Of a DNA stretch of 64,000 nucleotides, positions 1-8,254 are shown in pieces. The stretch covers positions 105,248 through 169,247 of the forward strand of contig NZ_VUNN01000004.1 in assembly GCF_009695635.1 (NCBI RefSeq), read 5' to 3'. Source of the DNA: Bullifex porci. GTDB taxonomy: Bacteria > Spirochaetota > Spirochaetia > Sphaerochaetales > Sphaerochaetaceae. Position numbers and translations under genes: made by a program. The notes under the pieces are model-generated. The model saw nothing but the letters and a program-made list of their open reading frames with translations, made no database searches and was not told where the DNA came from. How positions within the stretch are numbered: position 1 is the stretch's first letter; every line of letters begins with the position of its first letter.

Positions 1-708
1 ATCCATTCTTAAGAACTCAGTTCCATAAAGTACGATGTAGTTTGTTACTCCATGCTCTGCTATCAAATAGAACGCAAGAGAAAGTGCTAAAAGCGCAATA
101 GCACCTTTATTTACCTTAGCTTTAGAGCCCTCATTACTCTTATTTTCCTCCTGCTTTTCACTTGAAAACTTAGAGGTTAGTAGGATAAAGCCTACAGGAA
201 TTAGTAATACAGCAAGGGCTACAATTACACCATTCCAGACAGCTAAGGAGGATGAGAATCTAGTTAAAACTAGCTGGCTTAATGAGGTACCAATTCCCTG
301 CAGGAAGAAAAGCACATTTAAGTAGAATAGTGGATTCTTTGCAGAAAACTCTCTTGAAAGGAAAATCATTGTAGTATTAAGCAGTGTTGAAAGCCCAAGA
401 GAGAAGAAAAAGCCAAGAAGTAAGAATGCATATTTTGCTCCAAGAAGTAGTAAGAGCTCAGAGCATATTAGTAGGATAATAAATCCTACCATAGCCTTTT
501 TACTACCAACCTTATCTAAGATAACACCACCAAATAAAAGACATACAAGGTTACCAAGATAGCTTGCTGAAACTATGATACTAATTTGTGACATTGATAG
601 TCCAAATTCCTTTAAAAATAGAGGTGAGAATATACCTCTAAGTGCATCACTTGTTCCAAGAAGTATCATTAAGAGTGCACATGTAAAATATAGCTTTTTA
701 TTCTTCAT
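1..708 (-). CDS. MFS transporter, 3' end beyond the window
   Basis: Partial gene: 236 N-terminal codons are present and the C-terminal half lies before base 1. Translating the minus strand from the ATG at 708 gives a string of hydrophobic segments starting MKNKKLYFTCALLMILLG. The loop GGVILDKVGSKKA after the second segment matches the conserved MFS loop between helices 2 and 3. It begins one base after the alpha-mannosidase stop codon, so the two are almost certainly co-transcribed. The position beside glycoside hydrolases and a sugar ABC importer suggests uptake of a sugar or glycoside released by them. The substrate cannot be read from the sequence. Confidence 0.8.
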   Translation of the reverse strand, partial: MKNKKLYFTCALLMILLGTSDALRGIFSPLFLKEFGLSMSQISIIVSASYLGNLVCLLFGGVILDKVGSKKAMVGFIILLICSELLLLLGAKYAFLLLGFFFSLGLSTLLNTTMIFLSREFSAKNPLFYLNVLFFLQGIGTSLSQLVLTRFSSSLAVWNGVIVALAVLLIPVGFILLTSKFSSEKQEENKSNEGSKAKVNKGAIALLALSLAFYLIAEHGVTNYIVLYGTEFLRMD

Positions 709-709
709 A

Positions 710-3700
710 TTATTTCCCTACACGATATAATCTAATTGTTTTAATCTCGAATGCTTTAAAGTATAAGTCGTTAAGATCACATCCTCCTTGAGGCTCTTCT
801 AGGAAGTTTACGATCTCGGCTTTTGCATCAAAGCTGGCTTTTAGAGAGCAGTGACAGCCAGTTCCTTCACACTCATATAAGCGTATTATTAATCCGTCAT
901 CATCCTCTGCAATCTTAAGGCTTTCAATAACAACATGTGATGAGCTTACCTTAACAGGTGCTTCAATTAGCTTTCCTCTATAAACTCTTGGCTCTGTGTT
1001 GAAGCTATAAGCCTTACTAATTACGCTATCGCTACTAAATGCAGAGTGTAAAAGTAGTGAATACTTAAAGCTATGTACCCCCTCATCTGCCCTTGGATCT
1101 GGGTGGGTTCCACTCTTTTGTAATGTAAGAGTAACTAAATTACCTAAAGCATTAATTCCATACTTTGAATCATTTAGAATTGCAGCGCCATAGCCAGGCT
1201 CACTATAGTCACTCCAACGCTGGTTAGAGACCTCAAATTTAGCCTCCTCAAAGGAGTTTGTCTTCCATACAGGTCTTACAATAGAGCCAAATTGAATCTC
1301 ACTTCTTAAGCCTGTTGCATTTATATCTAAATCAAAGCCCGCCTTTAATAGCTTATGCTTCTCATGCCAATCAATAGAGGTCTCAAAGTCAATTTGCTTC
1401 TTACCACTATAGATTCTAGTTAGCTTTGTTAAGGTACTTTTTTCTGAAAGAGTCATCACTGTTTCGAAGGTCACAGTTGATTTAGTAACCTCCTTGAGAG
1501 ATATCTTAGCTTCTCCTGCAAATGGTTTTAGGTTCTCGATTAAATCCTTATCAACATCCCAGTTGTCCCAAGCTTGTGGAACATCTTCATTTAAAAAGAT
1601 TCGATCGAGTCCTAAAGACCTTGCAACCTCTCTTTGTTCCTCTTTATCAAATAAGCTCTCGATATAACCATTAGGTGAGAAGCGGATTATTAAAGTTGGA
1701 GTCTCAACCCTTAGTCCATCGACAAGCATCATTTCAGTGTTAACACTTTCAAAGGCAGAAATAGCCTTTGAAGAGTAAGAATTAATATTCGCATTAGGGA
1801 TATAGCTCTTCTTACCTTCCAAAGTTGTAATACTCTCAAGGCCCTCTATTTCCCTATCTAAAATACAATCTGTCATTGTAAAAGGTGATGAATTATAAAC
1901 ACACAGCTCGCCATTACCGTTTAATGCTTTAGCTATCTCTTTTTCAACATCACTCTTTAATTCTTTTAAATCTTTAACTGCTTTAAGATTGACATCACTA
2001 ATACAAGTACCAGGTAAGATATCATGGAATTGATTAATTAACAACCTCTTCCAAAGAGTCTCCATATCAACCTTATGGCACTTAGAATTTACCATATCTG
2101 TTGCAAGAATAGCATCAAGAGTATGTAAAGCCTCCTCAGCCTTACGATTACCCTTTTTAATCTCACTTTGGCTTGTTAAGGTACCTCTATGAAGCTCAAG
2201 ATAAATCTCCCCTCTATAGTTAGGAATCTCATAAGCTTCCATTCTAAGCCTATCCATATATGAGGAGATGGAAGAGTATTTTACTCTTGGAACTCCCTCT
2301 ATATCCTCAGTAATTCTACCGAGCTCAATTAAATCATAGCTTGGGCCTGCACCACCATCACCATAGCCGTAGGAGTTATATCTTAAATTAGAAATACGAG
2401 TACCCCTCTTCTTTTCATATAGTGCTGTATATGCCCACTTTGGAGTTGGACCCATTTGAATATCAATTAGGTTTGCTAAAACAGCTGTTCCATCGATACC
2501 CTGCCAATTAAAGGTATCCCATGGGAAAACATTAGTATCATTCCAGCTCATCTTAGTAGTACAGAAATTCTTTACTCCACTATGCTTCATTATCTGAGGA
2601 AGAGACTGTGAGTATCCAAAGGTATCAGGAAGCCAGAAGGTATCACTCTTATATCCAAATTCCTTCATTGTAAATCTTTGGCCATATAAGAATTGTCTAA
2701 CCATTGCCTCTGGACCTGTAACATTACAGTCACACTCGATCCAAACACCACCATTAGGTTCCCATCTTCCTTCAGCAACCATCCTCTTAATATCCTCAAA
2801 GATAGTTGGATAATATTTTTTCATCATATCAGCATGGCATGCAGAGCTCTGGAGGAAGGTATACTCAGGATACTCCTTCATCATAGTAATAGCATTAGAA
2901 TAGGTTCTTGCAGCCTTTCTAATAGTCTCTTTTATTGGCCATAGCCATGCTGTATCTAAGTGAGAATGTCCTGTGATATACATTGTTGGATAGTTATCAC
3001 TTAAATTCTTTTTCTTTAGAATTAAATTCATTCTCTCTAAAGCTCTCTTTAGAGCAGGATAATCTACACCTGACTCCAAAGGAACTTGAGAAACTGTTTT
3101 ATATATATCATATAAACAGTTTTGGGCTTCTGCTCTTTTATAGTCATCACGAGTAAATTGTGCTATTTCATTAACCGCTCTTAAGGAAAAAGCAAACTCC
3201 TTAATTACTTCATCTCTTAAAGCAATAGTTACACTATTAAAGACAACTGGATGATTAGCATTAAATGGGCCATTTGGCTCATCCTTAAATGGCTGTGTTC
3301 CAACTTCATTATGCCAGCAATAGGCCTCTAAAGCGAAATCAAAGGTAGTTCCCTCTTTGACACCATCTGTAATAATTAAAGCATGGTGGTTTCCCCTTGT
3401 CCTGATAACAACTTTATTAGCTAATACTCCATGAGGCTTTCCATTTACAAATACAAGTGTCTCTAAAGCACCTGTATCTGCACAAAGATATAGCTTTTGA
3501 CCTTGAGTAGAAGGAGTAACTGTATAGCTACACTTAAACCATCCAGTTACCTTATTTCCACCCCAGCTATCACCCTTTTTAATCCTCGTAGAACATTCCG
3601 GGATAGCACTATAAAGGTTATCAGTTGTTTCAAATAAAGAACAATCTAAACTCTCAACCTCTTTAAAGATTAAATCTGTATATGTTGCTTCCATTTGAAG

Positions 3701-3742
3701 CATCTTATCTGTTATCTTCTTAAACTCGTGATCGCTAATCAT
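710..3742 (-). CDS. alpha-mannosidase, glycoside hydrolase family 38
   Basis: 1010 residues, in the usual size range of bacterial GH38 enzymes, which hydrolyse terminal alpha-mannosides with retention. The metal-site motif GHSHLDTAWLWP lies near residue 257. WLPDTFGYSQSLPQ near residue 370 contains the expected nucleophile Asp. QSSACHADMMKKYYP and RWEPNGGVWIECDCN are further family blocks. No signal peptide is visible, so it probably acts in the cytoplasm on imported oligosaccharides. It follows the GH105-type gene after a terminator-like hairpin and is followed one base later by an MFS gene. The neighbours fit breakdown of mannose-containing host or plant glycans; the exact linkage is inferred. 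Confidence 0.93.
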   Translation of the reverse strand: MISDHEFKKITDKMLQMEATYTDLIFKEVESLDCSLFETTDNLYSAIPECSTRIKKGDSWGGNKVTGWFKCSYTVTPSTQGQKLYLCADTGALETLVFVNGKPHGVLANKVVIRTRGNHHALIITDGVKEGTTFDFALEAYCWHNEVGTQPFKDEPNGPFNANHPVVFNSVTIALRDEVIKEFAFSLRAVNEIAQFTRDDYKRAEAQNCLYDIYKTVSQVPLESGVDYPALKRALERMNLILKKKNLSDNYPTMYITGHSHLDTAWLWPIKETIRKAARTYSNAITMMKEYPEYTFLQSSACHADMMKKYYPTIFEDIKRMVAEGRWEPNGGVWIECDCNVTGPEAMVRQFLYGQRFTMKEFGYKSDTFWLPDTFGYSQSLPQIMKHSGVKNFCTTKMSWNDTNVFPWDTFNWQGIDGTAVLANLIDIQMGPTPKWAYTALYEKKRGTRISNLRYNSYGYGDGGAGPSYDLIELGRITEDIEGVPRVKYSSISSYMDRLRMEAYEIPNYRGEIYLELHRGTLTSQSEIKKGNRKAEEALHTLDAILATDMVNSKCHKVDMETLWKRLLINQFHDILPGTCISDVNLKAVKDLKELKSDVEKEIAKALNGNGELCVYNSSPFTMTDCILDREIEGLESITTLEGKKSYIPNANINSYSSKAISAFESVNTEMMLVDGLRVETPTLIIRFSPNGYIESLFDKEEQREVARSLGLDRIFLNEDVPQAWDNWDVDKDLIENLKPFAGEAKISLKEVTKSTVTFETVMTLSEKSTLTKLTRIYSGKKQIDFETSIDWHEKHKLLKAGFDLDINATGLRSEIQFGSIVRPVWKTNSFEEAKFEVSNQRWSDYSEPGYGAAILNDSKYGINALGNLVTLTLQKSGTHPDPRADEGVHSFKYSLLLHSAFSSDSVISKAYSFNTEPRVYRGKLIEAPVKVSSSHVVIESLKIAEDDDGLIIRLYECEGTGCHCSLKASFDAKAEIVNFLEEPQGGCDLNDLYFKAFEIKTIRLYRVGK

Positions 3743-3754
3743 TTTGACCGCCCT

Positions 3755-3782
3755 AAAAAAGGGAACCTATTTGGTCCCCTTT
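3755..3782 (-). terminator. intrinsic terminator between GH105 and GH38 genes
   Basis: On the minus strand a 10-bp stem with one G.U pair (AAAGGGGACC / GGTTCCCTTT) and a 5-nt loop is followed by T residues. It lies in the 47-bp gap after the GH105 gene, so part of the transcription should stop before the mannosidase. The G.U pair becomes an A.C mismatch on the other strand, so the signal is directional. Confidence 0.75.
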
Positions 3783-3789
3783 ATAATTA

Positions 3790-4857
3790 TTATTTTTCCT
3801 CAATAAGGAAAAGCATTGCCATAGCCTGACCATATGGCATTGGATGAACAGGGATGTTTCTGTAGAAATCTTGGCTTTCTCTACCCATTGGGGTACCACC
3901 AGAACACATTTGAACAACACCATTCTCATCGATAGCCTTAAGAGCAGCAGGAAGTGCTTTCTCTGCTACACTTCTATACTTTTCGTCAAGAAGTCCAAGC
4001 TTAATTGACTTTAAAATACCATAGCCAAATCCACAGGTACAGCTTGATTCAAGGTATGAATCCTCTTTATCAAGTAGAGTATGCCAGTAACCACTTGGAT
4101 CCTGAAGCTTAGCAATTGCTTCAACCTGTCTTGTGATTACAGTTGATACATATCTCTTAACAGCATTTGAAAGTGGGATAGTCTCAACAAAGAGAGGAAG
4201 AGCAATAGTTGCCCAAGAATTTCCTCTACCCCAGAATGCTGCTGCAAAGTGGTGGTTACCCTTAAAGGTATATCCATGGTACCAAAGGCCTGTGATAGGA
4301 TCAGCAAGGTGTTCAATATGTAATAATAGCTGGTACTCAGCCTCATCCATATAATCCTTTCTACCTAAGATTCTTCCCATGTTAGCTAATGGAAGTACAC
4401 TCATCATGAGAGTATCATCCCAAAGCTCCTGGTCGTTAAAATCATCTGTAGTTCTGTGCTGATATCCACCCTCTTTTGTCTTCTCAAGCCCACCATTGAA
4501 GAGCCACTCAGTCCATTCAATACAAACATCCATATAATCTTGGCGATGAAGATGCTCTGCGAGGAAGGAGAGTGCTAAGATAGGAGCCATTGTGTTAACG
4601 TTCTTTCCTGGAAGGCCCTCTTTAATTCTCTGGTCGTAGTAATTAGTTAAGATATCTAAATACTCCTTATTACCAGTTTTTTCATAGAGCTTCCAAAGAC
4701 CGAAGAGTCCAACACCCTGTGTCCACTCCCAGTACTTATACCTTTCTCTGTTTGCTATTCCTGATGCAAGAACTCCATTATCAAAATCTGGGTCACTGCA
4801 AAGGACAGGTAAAAAACCTTTAATTAATAAATCTAGCTTTTGATCGATTATATCCAT
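3790..4857 (-). CDS. GH105/GH88-type unsaturated glucuronyl or rhamnogalacturonyl hydrolase
   Basis: 355 residues, typical of YteR-like unsaturated glycuronyl hydrolases. These remove the 4,5-unsaturated uronate that lyases leave on oligosaccharides, by hydrating the double bond. Family features visible are WEWTQGVGLFGLWKLYE near residue 41, the LWDDTLMMSVLPLANMG block near 145 carrying the expected catalytic Asp, WGRGNSWATIALPL near 210 and CTCGFGYGILK near 275. There is no signal peptide, so it is cytoplasmic. It starts 3 bases after the MalG-like permease gene and so belongs to the ABC importer operon. That points to an imported unsaturated disaccharide from pectin or glycosaminoglycan. 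The substrate is inferred from family and context. Confidence 0.85.
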   Translation of the reverse strand: MDIIDQKLDLLIKGFLPVLCSDPDFDNGVLASGIANRERYKYWEWTQGVGLFGLWKLYEKTGNKEYLDILTNYYDQRIKEGLPGKNVNTMAPILALSFLAEHLHRQDYMDVCIEWTEWLFNGGLEKTKEGGYQHRTTDDFNDQELWDDTLMMSVLPLANMGRILGRKDYMDEAEYQLLLHIEHLADPITGLWYHGYTFKGNHHFAAAFWGRGNSWATIALPLFVETIPLSNAVKRYVSTVITRQVEAIAKLQDPSGYWHTLLDKEDSYLESSCTCGFGYGILKSIKLGLLDEKYRSVAEKALPAALKAIDENGVVQMCSGGTPMGRESQDFYRNIPVHPMPYGQAMAMLFLIEEK

Positions 4858-4860
4858 CTA

Positions 4861-5688
4861 TTAACCCTTTACACCACCTGCAGAAACACCACCAATGATG
4901 TACTTCTGTAGGATAACGAATACAACAATAACAGGAATTACTGACATTACAGAAGCAGACAAGATACTTGACCAGTCAACACCTGTGTTACCAATGAAGT
5001 TCTTAATAGCGAGCTGAATTGTGAAATTCTTCTGGTTAGAAAGAATAAGCATTGGAAGGATGTAGTCGTTCCATCTCCACATGAATGAGAAGATAGCAAG
5101 AGTTACAAATGATGATGAGCCTAATGGCATCATAACATGTGTAAAGATCTTCCATTCTGGACATCCATCGATACGAGCTGCCTCAACGAAGGAAAGTGGA
5201 ATAGCCATATATGCCTGACGGAACATAAAAATACCTGTAGTTGTTGTTACAACAGGAAGGATTACACCCCAAATATTGTTGTAAAGACCGAGTGCACTAA
5301 TTACCGATACCTGAGGTACAGTAAGTGTTTCACCAGGAATAAGTGTTCCAAGAAGGAATACTGCGAATACAAGGTTTGTATACTTAATCTCAAAGCGGTA
5401 GATAGCTAGTGCATAACCACACATTGCACTGATTGCAAGAGTGATAAGTGTACCAACAACTGCTAAGAATAAGCTGTTCTTTACGTAGTTCATAAAACCA
5501 CCGGAAAGAACACTCTTATAGTATTGGAAGGTTGGATCACTTGAGAATAGCTTCAAAGGATACTTAAAGAGCTCGTTTGGCTGCTTGAAAGATGAGCAGA
5601 TTAACCAAAAGATTGGGAAAATCATAGCAATAGCCAATACAATTGAGAGAGCTGTGAGCAATTTAGATGTTTTCTTTTCGACTTTCAT
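4861..5688 (-). CDS. carbohydrate ABC transporter permease, MalG/AraQ type
   Basis: 275 residues with six hydrophobic segments. It carries the cytoplasmic EAA loop EAARIDGCPEWKIF, which contacts the ATPase, followed by MMPL. The C-terminus YIIGGVSAGGVKG is the standard ending of this family. The gene overlaps the end of the MalF-like permease at base 5688 (an ATG/stop overlap), so translation is coupled. No ATP-binding subunit is encoded in this operon, as is common in sugar systems that share one MsmK/UgpC-like ATPase. The candidate ATPase in this window (28640-29761) belongs to another importer. Confidence 0.92.
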   Translation of the reverse strand: MKVEKKTSKLLTALSIVLAIAMIFPIFWLICSSFKQPNELFKYPLKLFSSDPTFQYYKSVLSGGFMNYVKNSLFLAVVGTLITLAISAMCGYALAIYRFEIKYTNLVFAVFLLGTLIPGETLTVPQVSVISALGLYNNIWGVILPVVTTTTGIFMFRQAYMAIPLSFVEAARIDGCPEWKIFTHVMMPLGSSSFVTLAIFSFMWRWNDYILPMLILSNQKNFTIQLAIKNFIGNTGVDWSSILSASVMSVIPVIVVFVILQKYIIGGVSAGGVKG

Positions 5689-6581
5689 CAGTTTTCTCCT
5701 CCTTCATTACTCATCTTGAACTGAACAAATGCAATTAATGCAAAGATGATCATTACAATAAATGAGATAGCACTTGCATAACCATATCTCATCTGGTTGA
5801 AGCCCTGACCAAAGATGTACTGGATGATAAATGTAGTCTTATCACCAGGACCACCCTGTGTAATACCTTGAACGAGTGCATATTCCTTTAAGAGGTTTAC
5901 TGTACTTAGTAATACTGCTAAGAATGTTGTTGGAGCAAGCATTGGTACAGTTATCTTAAAGAAGGTCTGTGTTGTATTACATCCATCGATTGCTGCTGCC
6001 TCATAAAGGTCATTACTAATTCCCTTAATACCACCAATAAAGATGATCATATAGAAACCAGTTGATGCCCAGTTAGAAGCAAAGCTAATTACGAATGTTG
6101 CAAGGTACTGGTTAAGAGCCCAATCAAGAGGCTTTCCATTAAAACATGTAATAATATAGTTTACTAAACCATATTCAGTACTGAACATCCAGTTGATTGT
6201 GATACCTACAACCAATGCAGAAAGGAGTACTGGAATATAGATGAGTGTTCTTGAGAAGCTCTTGAAGGCTACTCTATCAGAACAAACAAGTGCTGCTATA
6301 AGTAGTGGAATAATAACCTTAAATGGTAGCGAGAAGAGTGTATAAACGAAAGTTCTACCAAGAGAAGAATAGAAACTCTTATCTTGGAAAAGTTCGATGA
6401 AGTTCGTTAATCCAACGAAATTCATAGTCTTCCAACCATCATAATCAGTAAATGAATATGCAATACTTAATACTAGCGGTATTAAAAAGAATACTGTAAA
6501 TAGTGCAAGGCTTGGGAGCACGAACATCCAAAAGGCTAATGTATGTTTCATACCATTACTCTTGCGTCTAATTGCTGCCAT
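5688..6581 (-). CDS. carbohydrate ABC transporter permease, MalF/UgpA type
   Basis: 297 residues with a hydrophobic first helix (FWMFVLPSLALFTVFFLIPL), six predicted membrane spans and the EAA loop YEAAAIDGCNTTQTFFKIT. It partners the MalG-like subunit encoded immediately downstream. The start at 6581 is supported by the sequence AAGGAGGA about 7 bases upstream. A perfect 10-bp hairpin separates it from the solute-binding gene, which fits the usual stoichiometry where binding protein is made in excess over membrane subunits. Confidence 0.92.
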   Translation of the reverse strand: MAAIRRKSNGMKHTLAFWMFVLPSLALFTVFFLIPLVLSIAYSFTDYDGWKTMNFVGLTNFIELFQDKSFYSSLGRTFVYTLFSLPFKVIIPLLIAALVCSDRVAFKSFSRTLIYIPVLLSALVVGITINWMFSTEYGLVNYIITCFNGKPLDWALNQYLATFVISFASNWASTGFYMIIFIGGIKGISNDLYEAAAIDGCNTTQTFFKITVPMLAPTTFLAVLLSTVNLLKEYALVQGITQGGPGDKTTFIIQYIFGQGFNQMRYGYASAISFIVMIIFALIAFVQFKMSNEGGEN

Positions 6582-6600
6582 TTATTATCCTCCTTTAAAT

Positions 6601-6626
6601 CAGCCATCCGTTTTTTCGGATGGCTG
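6601..6626 (-). promoter_or_regulatory. intercistronic hairpin between binding protein and permease genes
   Basis: A perfect 10-bp inverted repeat, CAGCCATCCG and CGGATGGCTG, with a 6-base T loop. On the minus strand it is not followed by a U tract but by the permease Shine-Dalgarno sequence. It therefore looks like an mRNA stabiliser or partial attenuator rather than a full terminator. It would raise expression of the binding protein relative to the permeases. Confidence 0.6.
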
Positions 6627-6653
6627 AGTGTTTTTGAGTTAAGAATTTATCTC

Positions 6654-7928
6654 TTATTTTGCAAGAGGCCAGCCAGACTTCTTAGAAAGCTTATTAGCGA
6701 AGTCATCGAGAGAATCCTTAGCGCTTACAGAACCGTAAACTGCCTGTCTAAGAGCATCTCTATATTCGTTGTCGTAGTAGTTTCTCCAGTTAGACTGTTC
6801 ATCAACATTGAATGCATCAGAAACCTTAGCAACTTCAGACTGGAGTACCTTATAGTCAGCAACTACCTTTGGATCAGCTGGTGAGTATGTTACATCCTTG
6901 AGAGATGAAAGACCCTTATCGTTGTTGAGGTATTCCTGGAAGTTAGCAGAATCTTCATAGAACCACTTGAGGAATTCAATAGCGAGATCCTTACCATCTG
7001 CATTAGCTGGTACTGCGAGACCAGAACCACCCATGATTGCACTTGGGCCCTTAGCTCCTACTGGTGATGGCATAACACCCCAATTGAAAGCCTTGATATC
7101 CTGGTAGAAACCATTGTACTGCCATGAACCAGAGAAGTAGATACCTACATCACCATTCTTGAAGTAGTCAGCTGGGTTATCGTTTGTACCACCTGCCCAG
7201 ATTGCCTTTGGCATTACTGTGTTGTTCCATTCAATGAACTTCTCAAGAGCTTCAACGTTAGCCTTGCTATTTACGTTAACTGCGAAAGAATTACCATTCT
7301 TAACTGTGATAGAACCACCGTTCATGTAGATCATGTTATCATAACGAGCACGTGAAGCATCCATTGCCATACCATACTTAACACCACCCTTCTCCTGGAG
7401 AAGCTTTGCGTTAGCATAGAGCTCATCAAGAGTCCATGGATCATCTACTGTAGGAACTTCAATACCAGCTTTCTTGAAAGCATCAGCATTGTAGTATACG
7501 TTTGTGATTGTGAACTGCTGTGGGAGACAGAGGTTCTTGTTAGATGTGTAATCCTGACCGATGATTGCAACTGCCTGTGGCTCGAAGATTGCCATGTTGA
7601 TAACAGTTGAGAGATCGAGGAATTCATCTGGATAAAGTCTTGTAAGACGTGTTGTAGCTACGAGATCAGGAAGGTCCTTGTTCTTAGCCATAAGAGGGAA
7701 CTTTGTAATCTGATCATCATAAGGAATAACAAGGCGTTCTACTTTATTGCCAGTCTCTGCTGCCCATTTATCGAGAATGAGAGAAAGAGCATCACCTGAA
7801 GATGGCTCTTCAGAAAGCAATACGCTTAAGGTTCTAGGACCTGTAGCTTTCTGTTCGCTTTGTCCGTTAGCAAATACTGGAAGTGCAATAATTGCTAAAA
7901 CGATAAGGAATAAACCTAGTTTTTTCAT
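6654..7928 (-). CDS. extracellular sugar solute-binding protein (family 1)
   Basis: 424 residues. The N-terminus MKKLGLFLIVLAIIALPVFA followed by NGQSE is a signal peptide of the kind common in spirochaete binding proteins. It has no lipobox Cys, so a free periplasmic protein is likely. The body resembles MalE/UgpB-like sugar binders: repeated hydrophobic-then-glycine blocks, DVGIYFSGSWQYNGF and PAGDGKDLAIEFLKWFYE-like segments near the C-terminus. First gene of the minus-strand sugar operon, with GGAGG seven bases before the ATG. The downstream GH105-type hydrolase suggests an unsaturated oligosaccharide ligand, which is inference. Confidence 0.9.
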   Translation of the reverse strand: MKKLGLFLIVLAIIALPVFANGQSEQKATGPRTLSVLLSEEPSSGDALSLILDKWAAETGNKVERLVIPYDDQITKFPLMAKNKDLPDLVATTRLTRLYPDEFLDLSTVINMAIFEPQAVAIIGQDYTSNKNLCLPQQFTITNVYYNADAFKKAGIEVPTVDDPWTLDELYANAKLLQEKGGVKYGMAMDASRARYDNMIYMNGGSITVKNGNSFAVNVNSKANVEALEKFIEWNNTVMPKAIWAGGTNDNPADYFKNGDVGIYFSGSWQYNGFYQDIKAFNWGVMPSPVGAKGPSAIMGGSGLAVPANADGKDLAIEFLKWFYEDSANFQEYLNNDKGLSSLKDVTYSPADPKVVADYKVLQSEVAKVSDAFNVDEQSNWRNYYDNEYRDALRQAVYGSVSAKDSLDDFANKLSKKSGWPLAK

Positions 7929-8254
7929 AATTTAAAACCTCCAAATCAGTTAATGTTTTTATGTTTTCAGTATAATTGTATACAAAATACCCGCTACTCT
8001 CATTTTGTGTAAAAAAATTAATTTATTTGCATTTTTTGCGAATATCTAAGCTTTAATAACAAAAAAACGTAGGATAAATCCAAAAAACATCCATTATTTG
8101 TTAATTTTATCCCTATTTTAAGTGTTTTTTTTAATTCTACTTTTCATTTTTTAAGTTATTCAAAATGCTTCTTTTTAGGGTATTTTGCATTAAACTCATT
8201 TTACTTAAGTGACCTGTGACAAGGGATATTTTAATATGTTATTATCTTTATAAT
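7929..8254. promoter_or_regulatory. divergent regulatory region between sugar operon and dnaE
   Basis: 326 bases of very AT-rich sequence separate the two divergent genes and hold no credible ORF. A perfect 10-bp palindrome, TTGTATACAA, lies at 7976-7985, beside a TATACT-like -10 for the minus-strand sugar operon; it resembles a GntR- or LacI-type operator. For dnaE, GTGACC at 8209 and TAATAT at 8232 with a 17-bp spacer are a weak promoter candidate. A consensus TATAAT at 8249-8254 directly abuts the dnaE ATG. No terminator was recognised. Confidence 0.45.

Noticed and set aside
8216..8254. GTG start for dnaE at 8216
   Set aside because: It adds 13 residues not expected before the conserved PHP start and has no ribosome site; the ATG at 8255 fits the family better.
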